Shown here piece after piece: positions 15,449 to 27,245 of a DNA stretch of 64,000 bases. How positions within the stretch are numbered: the stretch's first letter is position 1; each line of letters begins with the position of its first letter. The DNA is from Rosenbergiella gaditana (GTDB lineage: Bacteria > Pseudomonadota > Gammaproteobacteria > Enterobacterales > Enterobacteriaceae), in contig NZ_JABBFR010000006.1 of NCBI RefSeq assembly GCF_018494065.1, forward strand, positions 62,001 through 126,000. The letters are read 5' to 3'. The position numbers were made by a program, and so were the translations under genes. Below the pieces are notes generated by a model. The model had not been told where the DNA came from and made no database searches. It saw only the letters and a program-made list of their open reading frames with translations.

Positions 15449-18288
15449 TTTGCATTGGATAAATACTTTCCTAAAGCCTGCTGTAGCTCTTCAAGCGTAA
15501 TCGGCTTCGAAAGGCAGTCATCCATTCCCGCATCTAGGCACTGCTGCTGTTCTTTCGCTAAAGCATTCGCGGTAAGACCGATAACCGGAAAACTATTCCC
15601 TTCACTGCGTAATTGACGCGCAAGGCCATAACCATCAAGATTAGGCATATTGATATCGGTTAACACTAGGTCTATATCACCAATTTTAAGTACTTCTAAG
15701 GCGTCGATTCCGTCTTTCGCAGTTCTAGTTCGATAACCGAGAGTGGTTAATTGCTCGCTCAGTAATAAGCGGTTAATCGGGTGGTCATCGACCACCAGGA
15801 TAAGATGCCCTGACTGCTCATCAAGAGAGGGGATAATCCCAAGGTTATCGCCTTTAGTATTCTGCGGTGCAGTTTGCCAAATCTGTGCCAATAGCTCTGG
15901 CAGCTGATAGGCTTTCGCAGTCGAAGTGAGCCAATACCCTTCTGAAGTGCGGATCGATTTATCGTTATGCAATGCAGAGAATAGAATCCACTCCTGACCC
16001 AACTGCCGATGGTGTAATAGCGCATGATTATCGGTAATCACCAGCTCTGTACAATGACTCTCTGTGGGAAGCTGGGTGGTAACATCGAGATCTAAAGCCT
16101 GTAAACGTCGAACAATATAGTCAGAAAAATAACGATTATTGATTAATACGACCACTGGTCTGCCGCGTAATTCGTCATAACTCGTCTCATAGTCCGCCTG
16201 CCAAACCGGCAGTCGTAACGTAAATTCACTGCCAATATCCGGCTCAGATAATACAGTGATATCACCGTCCATCATATTGATGAGTTTTTCGCAAATCGCC
16301 AAGCCTAAGCCCGTTCCTTGAAAGTTTCGCTGCACTTTACCTTCAACTTGAAAAAACGGATCAAACAGTTGCTGGAGATCGCGTTGACGAATACCAATTC
16401 CGGTGTCGCGAATTCTAATATGTAAGTAGCCAGCCTCACACCAAAGATGCAGAAGTATGCCTCCTGTATGGGTAAATTTGATGGCATTACTTAATATATT
16501 GGATATCACCTGCTGTAGACGAATCGGATCACCCATCATGGTCTGCGGAACATCAGCTTCGACCATACACCATAAGGTCAGTCGTTTACGGATCACCAAA
16601 GGAAGATAGTTCATCTGGACATGGGAGATCACTTCACTCGGTGAAAAACTTACCGGTGAAATTTTTAACTGCTCAGATTCAATTTTCGAGAAATCGAGGA
16701 TATCGTTGATGATCTTCAACAGCAGACCCGATGAATTATTCATCCCCTGTACTAAACTATGAATATTCTCAGGAAGTTCACGGGTTTGTAGTAAGTCTAA
16801 ATTACCAATGATGCCATACAGTGGCGTTCGTAATTCGTGACTAACAGTTGCCAAGAACATCGATTTAGATTGACTCGCTTGCTCAGCACTGTTGGCAATT
16901 TCTTGCAGCGATTTTTCCATCATTACCCGTGCGCTCACATCAATCAGCACACAAATCGCGACGTCTTCATTACGATAACGGCTATGGACAAAACTCATCT
17001 GTAAATTGATTTTGGAAGCGGTTAACACATCCATAAAATTGACTTCTTGGCCACGGATGATCTCGCCAATTCTGACGCGATCTTCGGGGGTCAACACGCT
17101 GAGATAGTTATGTGCCAGCTCGTTACTAAGAATATTACTGCCATCGCTGGTGCGAAGAATACAAATTCCCACCGGTGCCGAGGCGACTATCTTGCGGTTA
17201 AATTGCTCATGCTCTTCTAAACGTAACGCATTATTGAATGCCGGCACAAACATTCGTTTTTCAAACATCATCGTTAGACAGATTAAAAATAATCCGGTAA
17301 AGAGATTTAATAATAATGTGTTGAGTAACATCAATCGCATCTGGTCGAAGAGAATCGAGGTAGGGACCAGGTACACCATATTAAACGGGCCAGGGGTTAA
17401 GCTATTTTTTAGCACTAAATAGCGGTAATTATCCACATAGCCAAACCATTGTTTACTGCTCGGGAGTGCCGATACGATGGATTGCAGCGACCAATCATTA
17501 TTAGCCAGCAACAATCGGTTATTTCGATCGGTGACAAAAGACTCCATGGGTAGGTTACCAACCACTAAGCCATCATCGAGTCTGACGTTTTGTTCCACGA
17601 CAATCTCAGCGATCCGCTGGGTGCCGGAATAAATTGGCATACTCATAAAGACACTGCCGTTGGCTCGAGCCGACCCACTTGCAATCCAATAGAGGGGATT
17701 ACGTAAGGCTTCATCGTTAGTACTTTGAAACACCAGTTGGTGGTCACGTAATATCGCTCGGCTACCTGCTTGACCTAGGCTGCTTTCATTAAATACGAAG
17801 TTCCCCGCACAGCTGCTCTGCTGATCCACCAGATAGATAGTACTCAACTCATAGGTTGAAGCGTACTGACTATCAACGATATGTAAATATTGACTGAGCG
17901 TAGCGAGCGCATTTCGCCAAGGTGAAAACGTCTGTTGGCAGTCAGCTCCGACAGAGAGTGAGAAAATAGCGGCGATATTTGTCCCTAACGCGGGATCGGC
18001 TAAGGGTAATTTTGCTACTTCGCCTCCGGTTAACGTGGGCCGATTAAGTTGGTTCTCTGCGATATACTTCAGTCCACGTGTGGCTTCAGCTAAATGCGAT
18101 ATATGGGACTGTGTTTGAGAGAATGAGCTAAATAATTGCTCACGAAGACGATTCTCTTTTTGATGGAGAACTTGTGTCAGGGTAAATAAAGAGATCAATA
18201 TACCAACGAGCCAAATGACCACTGCAAGGCCGCGAAAAAGATAGCGTGAAACACGTAATGCGGTTCTAAAAGAGACTAAATATTTCAC
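15439..18288 (-). CDS. rcsC: Hybrid sensor histidine kinase RcsC
   Basis: 949 residues from the GTG at 18288, exactly the E. coli length; a TTG eight codons earlier is less likely. A membrane segment near residues 20-40, a large periplasmic domain and a second membrane segment near 310-330 precede the kinase. The phospho-accepting histidine is in ATVSHELRTPLYG, the ATP-binding domain has NAIKFTHTGG, IRDTGIGI and GTGLGLAI. The RcsC-specific ABL domain follows. The C-terminal receiver has its aspartate in LVLTDINMPNLDGY. RcsC phosphorylates RcsD and then RcsB, or dephosphorylates them. It is convergent to rcsDB. Confidence 0.96.
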   Translation of the reverse strand: MKYLVSFRTALRVSRYLFRGLAVVIWLVGILISLFTLTQVLHQKENRLREQLFSSFSQTQSHISHLAEATRGLKYIAENQLNRPTLTGGEVAKLPLADPALGTNIAAIFSLSVGADCQQTFSPWRNALATLSQYLHIVDSQYASTYELSTIYLVDQQSSCAGNFVFNESSLGQAGSRAILRDHQLVFQSTNDEALRNPLYWIASGSARANGSVFMSMPIYSGTQRIAEIVVEQNVRLDDGLVVGNLPMESFVTDRNNRLLLANNDWSLQSIVSALPSSKQWFGYVDNYRYLVLKNSLTPGPFNMVYLVPTSILFDQMRLMLLNTLLLNLFTGLFLICLTMMFEKRMFVPAFNNALRLEEHEQFNRKIVASAPVGICILRTSDGSNILSNELAHNYLSVLTPEDRVRIGEIIRGQEVNFMDVLTASKINLQMSFVHSRYRNEDVAICVLIDVSARVMMEKSLQEIANSAEQASQSKSMFLATVSHELRTPLYGIIGNLDLLQTRELPENIHSLVQGMNNSSGLLLKIINDILDFSKIESEQLKISPVSFSPSEVISHVQMNYLPLVIRKRLTLWCMVEADVPQTMMGDPIRLQQVISNILSNAIKFTHTGGILLHLWCEAGYLHIRIRDTGIGIRQRDLQQLFDPFFQVEGKVQRNFQGTGLGLAICEKLINMMDGDITVLSEPDIGSEFTLRLPVWQADYETSYDELRGRPVVVLINNRYFSDYIVRRLQALDLDVTTQLPTESHCTELVITDNHALLHHRQLGQEWILFSALHNDKSIRTSEGYWLTSTAKAYQLPELLAQIWQTAPQNTKGDNLGIIPSLDEQSGHLILVVDDHPINRLLLSEQLTTLGYRTRTAKDGIDALEVLKIGDIDLVLTDINMPNLDGYGLARQLRSEGNSFPVIGLTANALAKEQQQCLDAGMDDCLSKPITLEELQQALGKYLSNANKE

Positions 18289-18331
18289 GTTTAAGCGCTC
18301 TCTTTTTTTCAAAATAGGCCGTTACAGGATT

Positions 18332-18361
18332 AAAAAAGGCATCTTACGATGCCTTTTTTAT
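18332..18361 (-). terminator. Terminator downstream of gyrA
   Basis: AAAAAAGGCATC and GATGCCTTTTTT form a long A/T-flanked hairpin with a four-base loop between gyrA and rcsC. Confidence 0.85.
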
Positions 18362-18377
18362 TTATGTTGTGAGTTTA

Positions 18378-21011
18378 TCACTCATCATCGATAACTTCAT
18401 CGTCCTCATTATCGACTTCAGGGGGTAAACTATCTTCGCCTTCAGGTACTGATCCATCGATGGCATCCAGTTCCTCTTCCGCAACCGGCTCAGCCACACG
18501 TTGTAGACCCACGACATTCTCATCATCCGCAGTACGGATAAGGATTACGCCTTGCGTGTTACGACCCACAATGCTGACTTCCGATACGCGAGTTCTTACT
18601 AAGGTTCCCGCATCGGTGATCATCATGATCTGGTCGCTATCCACCACTTGTACTGCCCCAATCACAGGACCGTTACGATCGGTGACCTTGATTGAGATAA
18701 CACCTTGAGTAGCACGAGACTTGGTAGGATACTCTTGAGTCGCGGTACGCTTACCAAAACCATTTTCCGTCACGGTCAAGATTGCCCCTTCTACATTTGG
18801 GATAATCAATGACACAACTTGGTCATCTGCCGCCAGTTTAATACCTCGCACGCCCGCCGCGGTACGGCCCATGGTTCTTACCGCTTGCTCAGAGAATCGT
18901 ACCACTTTACCTGCCGCCGAGAACAACATAGCTTCGTCTTCGCCTTTGGTTAAGGCGACGCCAATAAGCGAGTCATCATCACGCAGATTAATGGCAATAA
19001 TCCCTGCACTCCGTGGACGGCTAAAGTCAGTCAGCGCAGTTTTCTTCACCGTACCACTCGCCGTTGCCATAAAGACATTGACCCCTTCTGCATACTCTTT
19101 TACTGGCAGAATAGCGGTAATTCGCTCATTCGCCTCAAGCGGCAGCAAGTTAACGATCGGACGACCCCGTGCACCACGGCTCGCTTCAGGTAACTGGTAA
19201 ACCTTCATCCAATAGAGGCGTCCCCGTGAGGAGAAACAGAGGATCGTATCGTGGGTATTCGCCACCAGCAGTCTATCGATAAAGTCTTCATCTTTGATTC
19301 GTGCAGCCGACTTGCCTTTGCCACCACGACGTTGAGCTTCATAGTCCGACAACGGTTGATATTTGACATAACCTTGATGCGACAGGGTTACAACAACATC
19401 TTCTTGGTTAATCAAATCTTCGATATTGATATCAGCACTGTTCGCAGTGATCTCAGTACGACGTTCGTCACCAAACTGTTCGCGTACGGCTTCGAGCTCT
19501 TCACGAATCACAGCCATTAGGCGCTCACCGCTGCCTAGAATGTGCAGAAGCTCTGCTATTTCTTCCAATAGCCCTTTATACTCATCCAGCAGTTTTTCGT
19601 GCTCAAGGCCAGTCAGTTTTTGTAGACGGAGGTCTAAAATAGCTTGGGCTTGTTGCTCGGTAAGGTAATAAGTATCACCACGAATACCATATTGCTCTTC
19701 CAGCCATTCAGGACGCGCCGCATCGTCACCGGCTTTCTCTAGCATTGCCGAAACATTCCCTAACGCCCAGCCTTGCGCGATAAGCCCTGCTTTGGCTTCT
19801 GCAGGCGTTGGCGCACGACGAACCAATTCAATCACCGGATCGATATTCGCTAGGGCTATCGCTAGACCTTCTAAGATGTGCGCGCGGTCACGGGCTTTGC
19901 GAAGTTCAAAAATGGTCCTACGGGTAACGACTTCACGACGGTGGCGCACAAAGGCTTCAAGAATATCCTTTAGTGGCATAATCTTCGGTTGGCCTTGATG
20001 CAGGGCAACCATATTGATCCCGAAAGAGGTCTGTAATTGAGTCAGGGAGTAGAGATTATTTAAAACCACTTCTCCGACCGCATCACGTTTGATCTCGATA
20101 ACGATACGCATACCGTCTTTATCTGATTCATCACGCAGTGCGCTAATGCCTTCAATCCGCTTGTCTTTAACCAGTTCGGCGATTTTCTCAATCAAACGAG
20201 CCTTGTTGACTTGATAAGGGATCTCATGAATAACAATGGTTTCGCGGCCCGTCTTCGCGTCAGCTTGAACCTCTCCCCGCGCCCGAATGTAAATTTTACC
20301 TCGGCCGGTGCGGTAAGCTTCTTCAATGCCACGGCGTCCGTTAATGATCGCAGCGGTCGGGAAGTCAGGTCCTGGAATATGATCCATTAAGGCTTCTAAC
20401 GTAATATCATTATCGTCAATATAAGCCAAAGTACCGTTAATCACTTCCGTCATATTATGTGGCGGGATATTTGTTGCCATCCCCACGGCAATACCTGAAG
20501 ACCCGTTAACAAGCAGGTTTGGTACGCGCGTAGGTAGTACGTCAGGTATTTGTTCATTACCGTCGTAGTTAGGAACGAAGTCTACGGTCTCTTTTTCAAG
20601 ATCGGCGAGGAGTTCATGCGTAATTTTCGCCATACGAACTTCGGTATAACGCATTGCGGCGGCAGAGTCACCATCGATTGAGCCGAAGTTACCTTGTCCA
20701 TCCACCAGCATATAACGCAGTGAGAAAGGCTGAGCCATACGGACTATCGCATCGTAAACTGCTGAATCACCGTGTGGGTGATATTTACCGATGACGTCAC
20801 CGACGACACGGGCAGACTTTTTGTATGGTTTATTCCAGTCGTTACTTAATTCATTCATCGCGAATAATACGCGACGGTGAACAGGCTTCAATCCATCACG
20901 GACATCAGGTAACGCGCGGCCAACAATGACCGACATGGCATAATCAAGGTAAGAGGTTTTTAACTCTTCCTCGATATTAACCGGTGTGATTTCTCTTGCA
21001 AGGTCGCTCAT
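18378..21011 (-). CDS. gyrA: DNA gyrase subunit A
   Basis: 877 residues. The winged-helix/tower breakage-reunion domain has the active tyrosine in [10 protein letters not shown] (about Y122). The quinolone-resistance region reads [17 protein letters not shown], with serine at 83 and aspartate at 87, the susceptible state. The GyrA box QRRGGKG opens the C-terminal beta-pinwheel that wraps DNA, and the protein ends in an acidic tail. With GyrB it introduces negative supercoils using ATP. It is divergent from ubiG, the E. coli arrangement. Confidence 0.98.
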   Translation of the reverse strand: MSDLAREITPVNIEEELKTSYLDYAMSVIVGRALPDVRDGLKPVHRRVLFAMNELSNDWNKPYKKSARVVGDVIGKYHPHGDSAVYDAIVRMAQPFSLRYMLVDGQGNFGSIDGDSAAAMRYTEVRMAKITHELLADLEKETVDFVPNYDGNEQIPDVLPTRVPNLLVNGSSGIAVGMATNIPPHNMTEVINGTLAYIDDNDITLEALMDHIPGPDFPTAAIINGRRGIEEAYRTGRGKIYIRARGEVQADAKTGRETIVIHEIPYQVNKARLIEKIAELVKDKRIEGISALRDESDKDGMRIVIEIKRDAVGEVVLNNLYSLTQLQTSFGINMVALHQGQPKIMPLKDILEAFVRHRREVVTRRTIFELRKARDRAHILEGLAIALANIDPVIELVRRAPTPAEAKAGLIAQGWALGNVSAMLEKAGDDAARPEWLEEQYGIRGDTYYLTEQQAQAILDLRLQKLTGLEHEKLLDEYKGLLEEIAELLHILGSGERLMAVIREELEAVREQFGDERRTEITANSADINIEDLINQEDVVVTLSHQGYVKYQPLSDYEAQRRGGKGKSAARIKDEDFIDRLLVANTHDTILCFSSRGRLYWMKVYQLPEASRGARGRPIVNLLPLEANERITAILPVKEYAEGVNVFMATASGTVKKTALTDFSRPRSAGIIAINLRDDDSLIGVALTKGEDEAMLFSAAGKVVRFSEQAVRTMGRTAAGVRGIKLAADDQVVSLIIPNVEGAILTVTENGFGKRTATQEYPTKSRATQGVISIKVTDRNGPVIGAVQVVDSDQIMMITDAGTLVRTRVSEVSIVGRNTQGVILIRTADDENVVGLQRVAEPVAEEELDAIDGSVPEGEDSLPPEVDNEDDEVIDDE

Positions 21012-21181
21012 GGAGCCGCTATCCCTCTAGAATATTACCTAATATAAAGAACGGAATCATATCACATTTCGCCTGTCAGGTGCACCTCTCTCCACCACTT
21101 ACTCGACTTATCGTAATCCTTAGATGATGAAGTGCGTTGAAGCGTTTATACTGAGCTGACATATCTTAGGAGTAAGTGTCG

Positions 21182-21913
21182 ATGAGTGACCAATTTGAAG
21201 TCGAAAAACAAAACGTTGACCAACAAGAAATTGCAAAATTTGAAGCGGTTGCAAGTCGCTGGTGGGACCTTGAAGGGGAGTTCAAGCCTCTTCATCGTAT
21301 CAATCCTCTGCGGTTAGGCTACATCACCCAACAGTGCCAAGGGTTATACGGAAAGAAAATATTAGATGTCGGGTGCGGTGGCGGAATTTTAGCCGAGAGC
21401 ATGGCTAAAGAAGGCGCTGAGGTGGTGGGGCTTGATATGGGGGCCGAACCGCTCGCCGTGGCAAGACTCCATGCTCTAGAAAGCCAAGTGACTATCAATT
21501 ATGTTCAACAGACGGTTGAAGCCCACGCTGAAATGTACGCCGGTCAATACGATGTGGTCACCTGTATGGAGATGCTCGAACACGTTCCTGACCCACGCTC
21601 AGTGGTACTCGCTTGTGCTCGACTGGTAAAACCTGGCGGTGAGGTATTTTTCTCGACCATTAACCGTAACCCTAAAGCCTGGCTAATGGCTATTTTTGGG
21701 GCGGAGTACGTGTTGCGAATGGTACCAAAGGGAACACATGACATTAAAAAATGTATTCGTCCTTCGGAGCTATTAGGATGGGTAGACGAAACACCGTTGA
21801 AAGAGCGCGATATGACCGGTTTACATTACAACCCCTTCACTAATCGTTTTTCTTTAGGGGGGAATGTCGACGTCAACTATATGATCCATACGCACTATCC
21901 TCGCCCAGTCTAA
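21182..21913 (+). CDS. ubiG: Ubiquinone O-methyltransferase UbiG
   Basis: 243 residues. The ATG at 21182 stands nine bases after AGGAG; a GTG at 21176 is too close to that site. It performs both O-methylations of ubiquinone synthesis using S-adenosylmethionine. The SAM motif [13 protein letters not shown], the block [20 protein letters not shown] and the membrane-interacting MVPKGTHD region are all conserved. A GC hairpin without a T run follows the stop (about 21922-21943). Confidence 0.97.
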   Translation: MSDQFEVEKQNVDQQEIAKFEAVASRWWDLEGEFKPLHRINPLRLGYITQQCQGLYGKKILDVGCGGGILAESMAKEGAEVVGLDMGAEPLAVARLHALESQVTINYVQQTVEAHAEMYAGQYDVVTCMEMLEHVPDPRSVVLACARLVKPGGEVFFSTINRNPKAWLMAIFGAEYVLRMVPKGTHDIKKCIRPSELLGWVDETPLKERDMTGLHYNPFTNRFSLGGNVDVNYMIHTHYPRPV

Positions 21914-22149
21914 ATCCCCCACCCTTCCTTTACGAGGAAGGGAATTTGCAGCACGAATAATCAATTTGACCGAATTCTCATCATACGACATGACGATGAA
22001 AAAAAAGCCTGATTTTATTGACAAGGCGTCCCCCCTTTTCCCATGCGGTTTTCGGAAAAAACAAGAGATTCTTAGCATAATTTTATGCTTGTATAGTCGT
22101 TATTTCTCACTACAATAAAACACCATATTGTTACCTCATTAGCAGCAAG

Positions 22150-22165
22150 ACACTACATGTAGTGT
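22150..22165. promoter_or_regulatory. NrdR box upstream of nrdA
   Basis: ACACTACATGTAGTGT is a perfect 16-base palindrome that matches the NrdR consensus. NrdR represses ribonucleotide reductase genes when dATP is high. A second, weaker look-alike (ACACTAATACGACTGT) begins at 22184, overlapping the DnaA boxes. Confidence 0.85.
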
Positions 22166-22205
22166 TTATCCACAGTCTTATTCACACTAATACGACTGTG
22201 CATAA
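22166..22205. promoter_or_regulatory. Cluster of three consensus DnaA boxes upstream of nrdA
   Basis: TTATCCACA (22166-22174, plus), TTATTCACA (22178-22186, plus) and TTATGCACA (22197-22205, minus) each fit TTATNCACA. They lie 53-92 bases before the nrdA start. The first one abuts the NrdR palindrome. DnaA control of nrdAB is known in E. coli. Confidence 0.8.
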
Positions 22206-22257
22206 CTCTGTTAATAGGTAGCCCCCTAAGACTTCCGTAACAATAGGAAACTGCCGC

Positions 22258-24543
22258 ATGAATCAGAGTCTGCTCGTGACTAAACGCAATGGCCAGCAAG
22301 AGCGTATCAATTTGGATAAGATACACCGAGTACTTGATTGGGCTGCTGAGGGATTAAATAATGTCTCCGTTTCACAAGTTGAACTACGCTCACATATCCA
22401 ATTTTATGATGGCATTAAGACTTCTGATATTCATGAAACCATAATCAAAGCGGCAGCGGATCTGATTTCCCGTGATGCGCCGGACTATCAATACCTCGCT
22501 GCACGCCTCGCGATTTTCCACCTACGTAAAAAAGCCTACGGTCAGTTTGAACCGCCTATGTTAATCGACCATGTCAAAAAAATGGTTGAACTGGGTAAAT
22601 ACGATGCCCACCTGCTGACTGACTACACGGAAGAAGAGTTTGCTGAACTCGATAGCTATATCGACCACTGGCGCGATATGAACTTCTCTTATGCCGCGGT
22701 GAAGCAGCTTGAAGGGAAATATTTAGTTCAAAACCGCGTCACGGGTGATATCTATGAGAGTGCCCAGTTTTTATATATTCTTGTGGCAGCTTGCCTGTTC
22801 TCTGCTTATCCTAAAGAAACTCGCCTCGACTATATCCGTCGTTTTTATGATGCGGTCTCAACGTTTAAAATTTCACTCCCAACGCCAATCATGGCCGGGG
22901 TGCGTACGCCTACTCGCCAGTTCAGCTCTTGCGTGCTGATCGAATGTGGCGATAGCTTAGACTCTATCAACGCGACCTCGAGTGCTATCGTTAAATATGT
23001 CTCGCAACGTGCAGGTATCGGCATTAATGCTGGACGAATTCGTGCGTTAGGCAGTCAAATCCGTGGGGGAGAAGCTTTCCATACAGGTTGTATTCCTTTT
23101 TATAAACATTTCCAAACTGCGGTAAAATCTTGCTCTCAAGGTGGGGTCCGTGGGGGTGCAGCGACATTGTTCTACCCAATGTGGCACTTGGAAATTGAAA
23201 GCTTATTAGTGCTGAAAAATAACCGTGGTGTCGAAGGTAACCGTGTCCGTCACTTAGATTACGGCGTACAGATCAATAAACTGATGTATCAACGTCTGGT
23301 GAAAGGCGGTGATATCTCGCTGTTTAGCCCATCGGATGTCCCAGGATTATACGATGCCTTCTTCGCCGATCAAACTGAATTCGAGCGTCTTTATACCCAG
23401 TATGAAGCGGATGACTCCATCCGTAAGCAGAAAATTAAAGCCGTAGACCTCTTTGCATTAATGATGCAAGAGCGTGCGTCAACCGGACGTATCTATATTC
23501 AAAACGTTGACCACTGCAATACCCACAGCCCGTTTGATCCAGCCGTTGCGCCAGTGCGCCAATCTAACCTATGTTTAGAAATCGCTCTGCCGACCAAACC
23601 GTTAAATGATATCAATGATGAAAGTGGTGAGATTGCGCTCTGTACCCTCTCTGCATTCAACTTGGGTGCTATCAACGATCTGGGCGAATTAGAAGAGTTA
23701 GCGAACCTCGCCGTGCGTGCGCTGGATGCCCTACTTGATTACCAAGATTATCCTCTAATTGCCGCAGAACGCGGTGCCATGGGTCGTCGTACACTGGGTA
23801 TAGGGGTAATCAACTTTGCTTACTACTTAGCGAAAAACGGCAAGCGCTATTCCGATGGCTCTGCTAATAATCTGACGCACCAAACCTTTGAAGCGATTCA
23901 ATATTACTTATTGAAAGCGTCGAACCAATTGGCGAAGGAAGCGGGAGCTTGCCCATGGTTCAACGATACTACCTATGCTGCAGGTATCTTACCGATTGAT
24001 ACCTACAAGAAAGACTTAGATGCGATCAGCAATGAGCCCCTGCATCTAGATTGGGAAACCCTGCGCCAAGAGATCAAAACCCATGGCTTACGCAACTCAA
24101 CGCTTTCGGCCTTAATGCCATCAGAAACCTCATCACAGATTTCTAACGCCACCAATGGTATTGAACCGCCGCGCGGCTATGTCAGCATTAAAGCCTCTAA
24201 AGATGGTATTTTACGCCAAGTCGTTCCTGAGTATGAACGCTTGCAAGAACAGTATGAGCTACTGTGGGAAATGCCTTCCAATGACGGCTATTTGCAGTTA
24301 GTGGGGATCATGCAGAAGTTTGTGGACCAAGCGATCTCGTCGAACACGAACTACGATCCGACGCGTTACACTGGCGGAAAAGTCCCGATGCAGCAGCTAC
24401 TCAAAGATCTACTGACGGCGTACAAATTTGGCGTTAAAACGCTTTACTATCAAAACACGCGTGACGGTGCTGAAGACTCCCAAGAAGATCTGTTACCAGA
24501 AGCGGAAGACGATGGCTGTGCAGGCGGAGCATGTAAGATTTAA
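22258..24543 (+). CDS. nrdA: Class Ia ribonucleoside-diphosphate reductase, alpha subunit
   Basis: 761 residues, the E. coli length. The ATP-cone at the N-terminus binds the overall activity effector. Active-site cysteines are in [12 protein letters not shown] and ALCTLSAFN with [11 protein letters not shown] between; radical-transfer tyrosines are in [10 protein letters not shown]. The C-terminal [11 protein letters not shown] carries the cysteine pair re-reduced by thioredoxin or glutaredoxin. With NrdB it makes dNDPs aerobically. The intergenic region upstream carries NrdR and DnaA sites; nrdB follows 79 bases after the stop. Confidence 0.98.
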   Translation: MNQSLLVTKRNGQQERINLDKIHRVLDWAAEGLNNVSVSQVELRSHIQFYDGIKTSDIHETIIKAAADLISRDAPDYQYLAARLAIFHLRKKAYGQFEPPMLIDHVKKMVELGKYDAHLLTDYTEEEFAELDSYIDHWRDMNFSYAAVKQLEGKYLVQNRVTGDIYESAQFLYILVAACLFSAYPKETRLDYIRRFYDAVSTFKISLPTPIMAGVRTPTRQFSSCVLIECGDSLDSINATSSAIVKYVSQRAGIGINAGRIRALGSQIRGGEAFHTGCIPFYKHFQTAVKSCSQGGVRGGAATLFYPMWHLEIESLLVLKNNRGVEGNRVRHLDYGVQINKLMYQRLVKGGDISLFSPSDVPGLYDAFFADQTEFERLYTQYEADDSIRKQKIKAVDLFALMMQERASTGRIYIQNVDHCNTHSPFDPAVAPVRQSNLCLEIALPTKPLNDINDESGEIALCTLSAFNLGAINDLGELEELANLAVRALDALLDYQDYPLIAAERGAMGRRTLGIGVINFAYYLAKNGKRYSDGSANNLTHQTFEAIQYYLLKASNQLAKEAGACPWFNDTTYAAGILPIDTYKKDLDAISNEPLHLDWETLRQEIKTHGLRNSTLSALMPSETSSQISNATNGIEPPRGYVSIKASKDGILRQVVPEYERLQEQYELLWEMPSNDGYLQLVGIMQKFVDQAISSNTNYDPTRYTGGKVPMQQLLKDLLTAYKFGVKTLYYQNTRDGAEDSQEDLLPEAEDDGCAGGACKI

Positions 24544-24622
24544 TTACTGCCATGGCCAAGGTAAGCAGGTACCCCCTGCTTACCTTAATAATTTTCTTAT
24601 TGCTAATGATTGGGATACCTCA

Positions 24623-25753
24623 ATGGCTTACACCACTTTTTCTCAGAACAAAAACGATCAGCTTAAAGAGCCGATGTTCTTTGGCCAACCGGTCAACGTT
24701 GCTCGTTATGACCAACAAAAATATGAAATTTTTGAAAAACTGATTGAAAAGCAACTCTCCTTCTTTTGGCGCCCTGAAGAAGTCGATGTATCACGCGATC
24801 GGATCGATTTTCAAAAGCTTCCTGAACACGAACGTCATATCTTTTTAAGTAACTTAAAATACCAGACGTTATTAGATTCGATTCAAGGACGCAGCCCGAA
24901 CGTTGCGCTGTTACCATTAATTTCCATCCCTGAACTGGAAACTTGGATTGAAACTTGGGCATTCTCCGAAACTATCCATTCACGCTCTTACACCCACATT
25001 ATTCGTAATATCGTGAACGATCCGGCACTGGTATTTGATGATATCGTCACCAATGACCAAATCCTCCGTCGTGCTGAAGATATTTCTAAGTACTATGATG
25101 ACCTGATCGAGATGACCAACTATTGGCATCTGTTTGGTGAAGGGGAACATCACGTCGCGGGGAAAACGGTCACCGTTTCGCTGCGCGAACTGAAGAAACA
25201 ACTTTACCTCTGTCTAATGAGCGTCAATGCCCTAGAAGCGATTCGTTTCTACGTCAGTTTCGCCTGTTCGTTCGCTTTTGCCGAACGTGAATTGATGGAA
25301 GGGAATGCGAAAATTATCCGTCTGATCGCGCGTGACGAAGCCTTACACCTGACTGGCACCCAGCATATGCTGAATTTATTGCGTAGCGGTGAAGATGATC
25401 CGGAAATGAAGGCGATCGCGGCGGAGTGTGAACAAGAGTGTTTTGATCTGTTTAAAAAAGCTGCTGAGCAGGAAAAAGAGTGGGCCGAATACCTCTTCCG
25501 TGATGGTTCAATGATTGGTATGAACAAAGATATTCTATGCCAATATATTGAGTATATTACCAACATTCGTATGCACGCCGTCGGCCTAGAACTGCCGTTT
25601 AAAACTCGTTCAAACCCGATTCCTTGGATTAACTCGTGGTTAGTCTCCGATAATGTGCAGGTAGCTCCGCAAGAAGTTGAAGTCAGTTCCTATCTTGTTG
25701 GCCAGATCGACAGCGTTGTCGATACTAACGGTTTCAACGACTTCGAACTGTAA
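24623..25753 (+). CDS. nrdB: Class Ia ribonucleoside-diphosphate reductase, beta subunit
   Basis: 376 residues from the ATG at 24623, identical in length to E. coli NrdB. It holds the diiron-tyrosyl radical: the radical tyrosine is in [12 protein letters not shown], iron ligands are in the ETIH segment, the FAERELMEG segment and [11 protein letters not shown]. The C-terminal tail binds NrdA. The gene follows nrdA and precedes yfaE by two bases, so the three form one operon. Confidence 0.98.
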   Translation: MAYTTFSQNKNDQLKEPMFFGQPVNVARYDQQKYEIFEKLIEKQLSFFWRPEEVDVSRDRIDFQKLPEHERHIFLSNLKYQTLLDSIQGRSPNVALLPLISIPELETWIETWAFSETIHSRSYTHIIRNIVNDPALVFDDIVTNDQILRRAEDISKYYDDLIEMTNYWHLFGEGEHHVAGKTVTVSLRELKKQLYLCLMSVNALEAIRFYVSFACSFAFAERELMEGNAKIIRLIARDEALHLTGTQHMLNLLRSGEDDPEMKAIAAECEQECFDLFKKAAEQEKEWAEYLFRDGSMIGMNKDILCQYIEYITNIRMHAVGLELPFKTRSNPIPWINSWLVSDNVQVAPQEVEVSSYLVGQIDSVVDTNGFNDFEL

Positions 25754-25755
25754 TC

Positions 25756-26022
25756 ATGGCGAATAAACCCGCGCGCATAATACTCAGTCATTCTGGGAAG
25801 ATGGTGGAGCCGGAGCTTCACCACTCCAGCTTGTTACAAACCTTAGAGCACCACCAGCTCGAGGTCGAGTATCAGTGTCGCGAAGGCTACTGTGGCTCAT
25901 GCCGAGTGAAATTATGTAAGGGCCAGGTTTGCTATGCGAAACAACCCTTAGCCTTCATTCAGCAGGGGGAGATCCTACCCTGCTGTTGCCTACCCGATGG
26001 CGATATTGAGATTGAGCTGTAG
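25756..26022 (+). CDS. yfaE: 2Fe-2S ferredoxin YfaE
   Basis: 88 residues. The plant-type ferredoxin motif is YQCREGYCGSCRVKL with the fourth cysteine in ILPCCCLP. In E. coli YfaE helps build and maintain the NrdB diiron-tyrosyl cofactor, which fits its place two bases after nrdB. No terminator is visible before the convergent yfaY. Confidence 0.96.
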   Translation: MANKPARIILSHSGKMVEPELHHSSLLQTLEHHQLEVEYQCREGYCGSCRVKLCKGQVCYAKQPLAFIQQGEILPCCCLPDGDIEIEL

Positions 26023-26041
26023 AGTACCGTACACCGACTGA

Positions 26042-27226
26042 CTAGACTATAGGCTCCAAGCCTTGGTAGATAATGGTGACGGTCTGTCCTGACAACCATC
26101 GATGCAATAAATACATCGCCTGCAATACAACCACCTCCTGGAGTCGTTGCTGTGTTGCCAACAGTGCTTCTGAAATGACCACTTTAAAGGAGTAAGTTTG
26201 ATGTGGCGTGACCAAAACAAAACCCAAGTATTGACTGTCTATCAACGGGCTTACTGCTAAAAAAAGTGTTTGCGGCGACGGCTTAACCGGTAATTGCGCC
26301 GTCCAAGTCTCGAAGTCGTCATTTTCATGGCTCCCACTAATCAGCGTATCGCAGAGGGATACTTGGCCATTAGCCAAAGTCCAGTTAAGCAATCCTGCTG
26401 TAATCCCTTCACACAATTGTAAAGAGTAGTGCTGCTCGGTGAGTAACGAGGCGATGCCCGCAGCAACCCCCCCCTTCCCTTCAAATAGTAGAAAATCATT
26501 CACTCTCGCCTTGATAACTTGCCAACAGGCTTCCATTTCGGCGTGTTGAGTCTGGTAACCGCTAAGTTTTATTTCCACGATAGGGGCTGCTGCACGATAG
26601 CCCAACGTTACGCCGACGGGCAAGCTTATGTCCGCAAGCTGCGCGGCAATAAAACTTTCGCCACGACCAAAGGTCGTTAAGCGCAAACAGAGCAGTTTAT
26701 CGGGAGTGGGAAAATAATGTTGTAGTCGTGGTAGTACCTGTTCAGTAATCATCAACTGAAATTCAGTGGGGGGGCCAGGGGTAAAAAAAATCTGGCAATT
26801 ATTAAGCTCAAGACGAAAACCACAGGCTGTGCCATTACCATTTGGCAGCATTTCCGCTGTGTCAGGGATATCTGCTTGTTTAAGATTGATGGCAGCCATT
26901 TCTCTTCCCCGCCGGGTGAAAAAAGCGTTGAGCTGTAGCAGCCACTCATCGTTTCGTACTAGCCTGACCCCTGCCGCCTGAGCCGCCGCTTGGGCAGTAA
27001 AGTCATCGCTCGTAGGCCCTAACCCACCATTAACAATCAGAACATCCGCCACTTGACTACGTTGCTGCAGTGTTTCCACTAAAGTTGGCAGGGAATCGCC
27101 TGAAGTCGTGCGGAAGGTCAAAGCATAACCGGCTTCATAAAAGGTGGAAGCTAACCAAACGGCATTGGTGTCGACGATTTCACCATGAAGCACTTCATCG
27201 CCAGTAGATAACATTTCGACCTTCAC
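26042..27226 (-). CDS. yfaY: CinA-like protein YfaY
   Basis: 394 residues, against 400 in E. coli. The N-terminal molybdopterin-binding-like (CinA-N) domain has STGDEVLHGEIVDTNAVWLA, NGGLGPTSDD, PNGNGTACGF and FFTPGPPTEF. The C-terminal CinA domain is divergent and lacks a convincing deamidase active site (compare LSGGSTG-like segments of active pyridine-nucleotide deamidases). The function is unclear; the family is annotated as nicotinamide-mononucleotide deamidase-related. Confidence 0.93.
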   Translation of the reverse strand: MKVEMLSTGDEVLHGEIVDTNAVWLASTFYEAGYALTFRTTSGDSLPTLVETLQQRSQVADVLIVNGGLGPTSDDFTAQAAAQAAGVRLVRNDEWLLQLNAFFTRRGREMAAINLKQADIPDTAEMLPNGNGTACGFRLELNNCQIFFTPGPPTEFQLMITEQVLPRLQHYFPTPDKLLCLRLTTFGRGESFIAAQLADISLPVGVTLGYRAAAPIVEIKLSGYQTQHAEMEACWQVIKARVNDFLLFEGKGGVAAGIASLLTEQHYSLQLCEGITAGLLNWTLANGQVSLCDTLISGSHENDDFETWTAQLPVKPSPQTLFLAVSPLIDSQYLGFVLVTPHQTYSFKVVISEALLATQQRLQEVVVLQAMYLLHRWLSGQTVTIIYQGLEPIV

Positions 27227-27245
27227 TAATACGACCTCGCATTAA

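Noticed and set aside
22107-22122. A second upstream NrdR box
   Set aside because: TCACTACAATAAAACA keeps only one half of the consensus and the spacing from the perfect box (43 bases) is not the usual 31-32.
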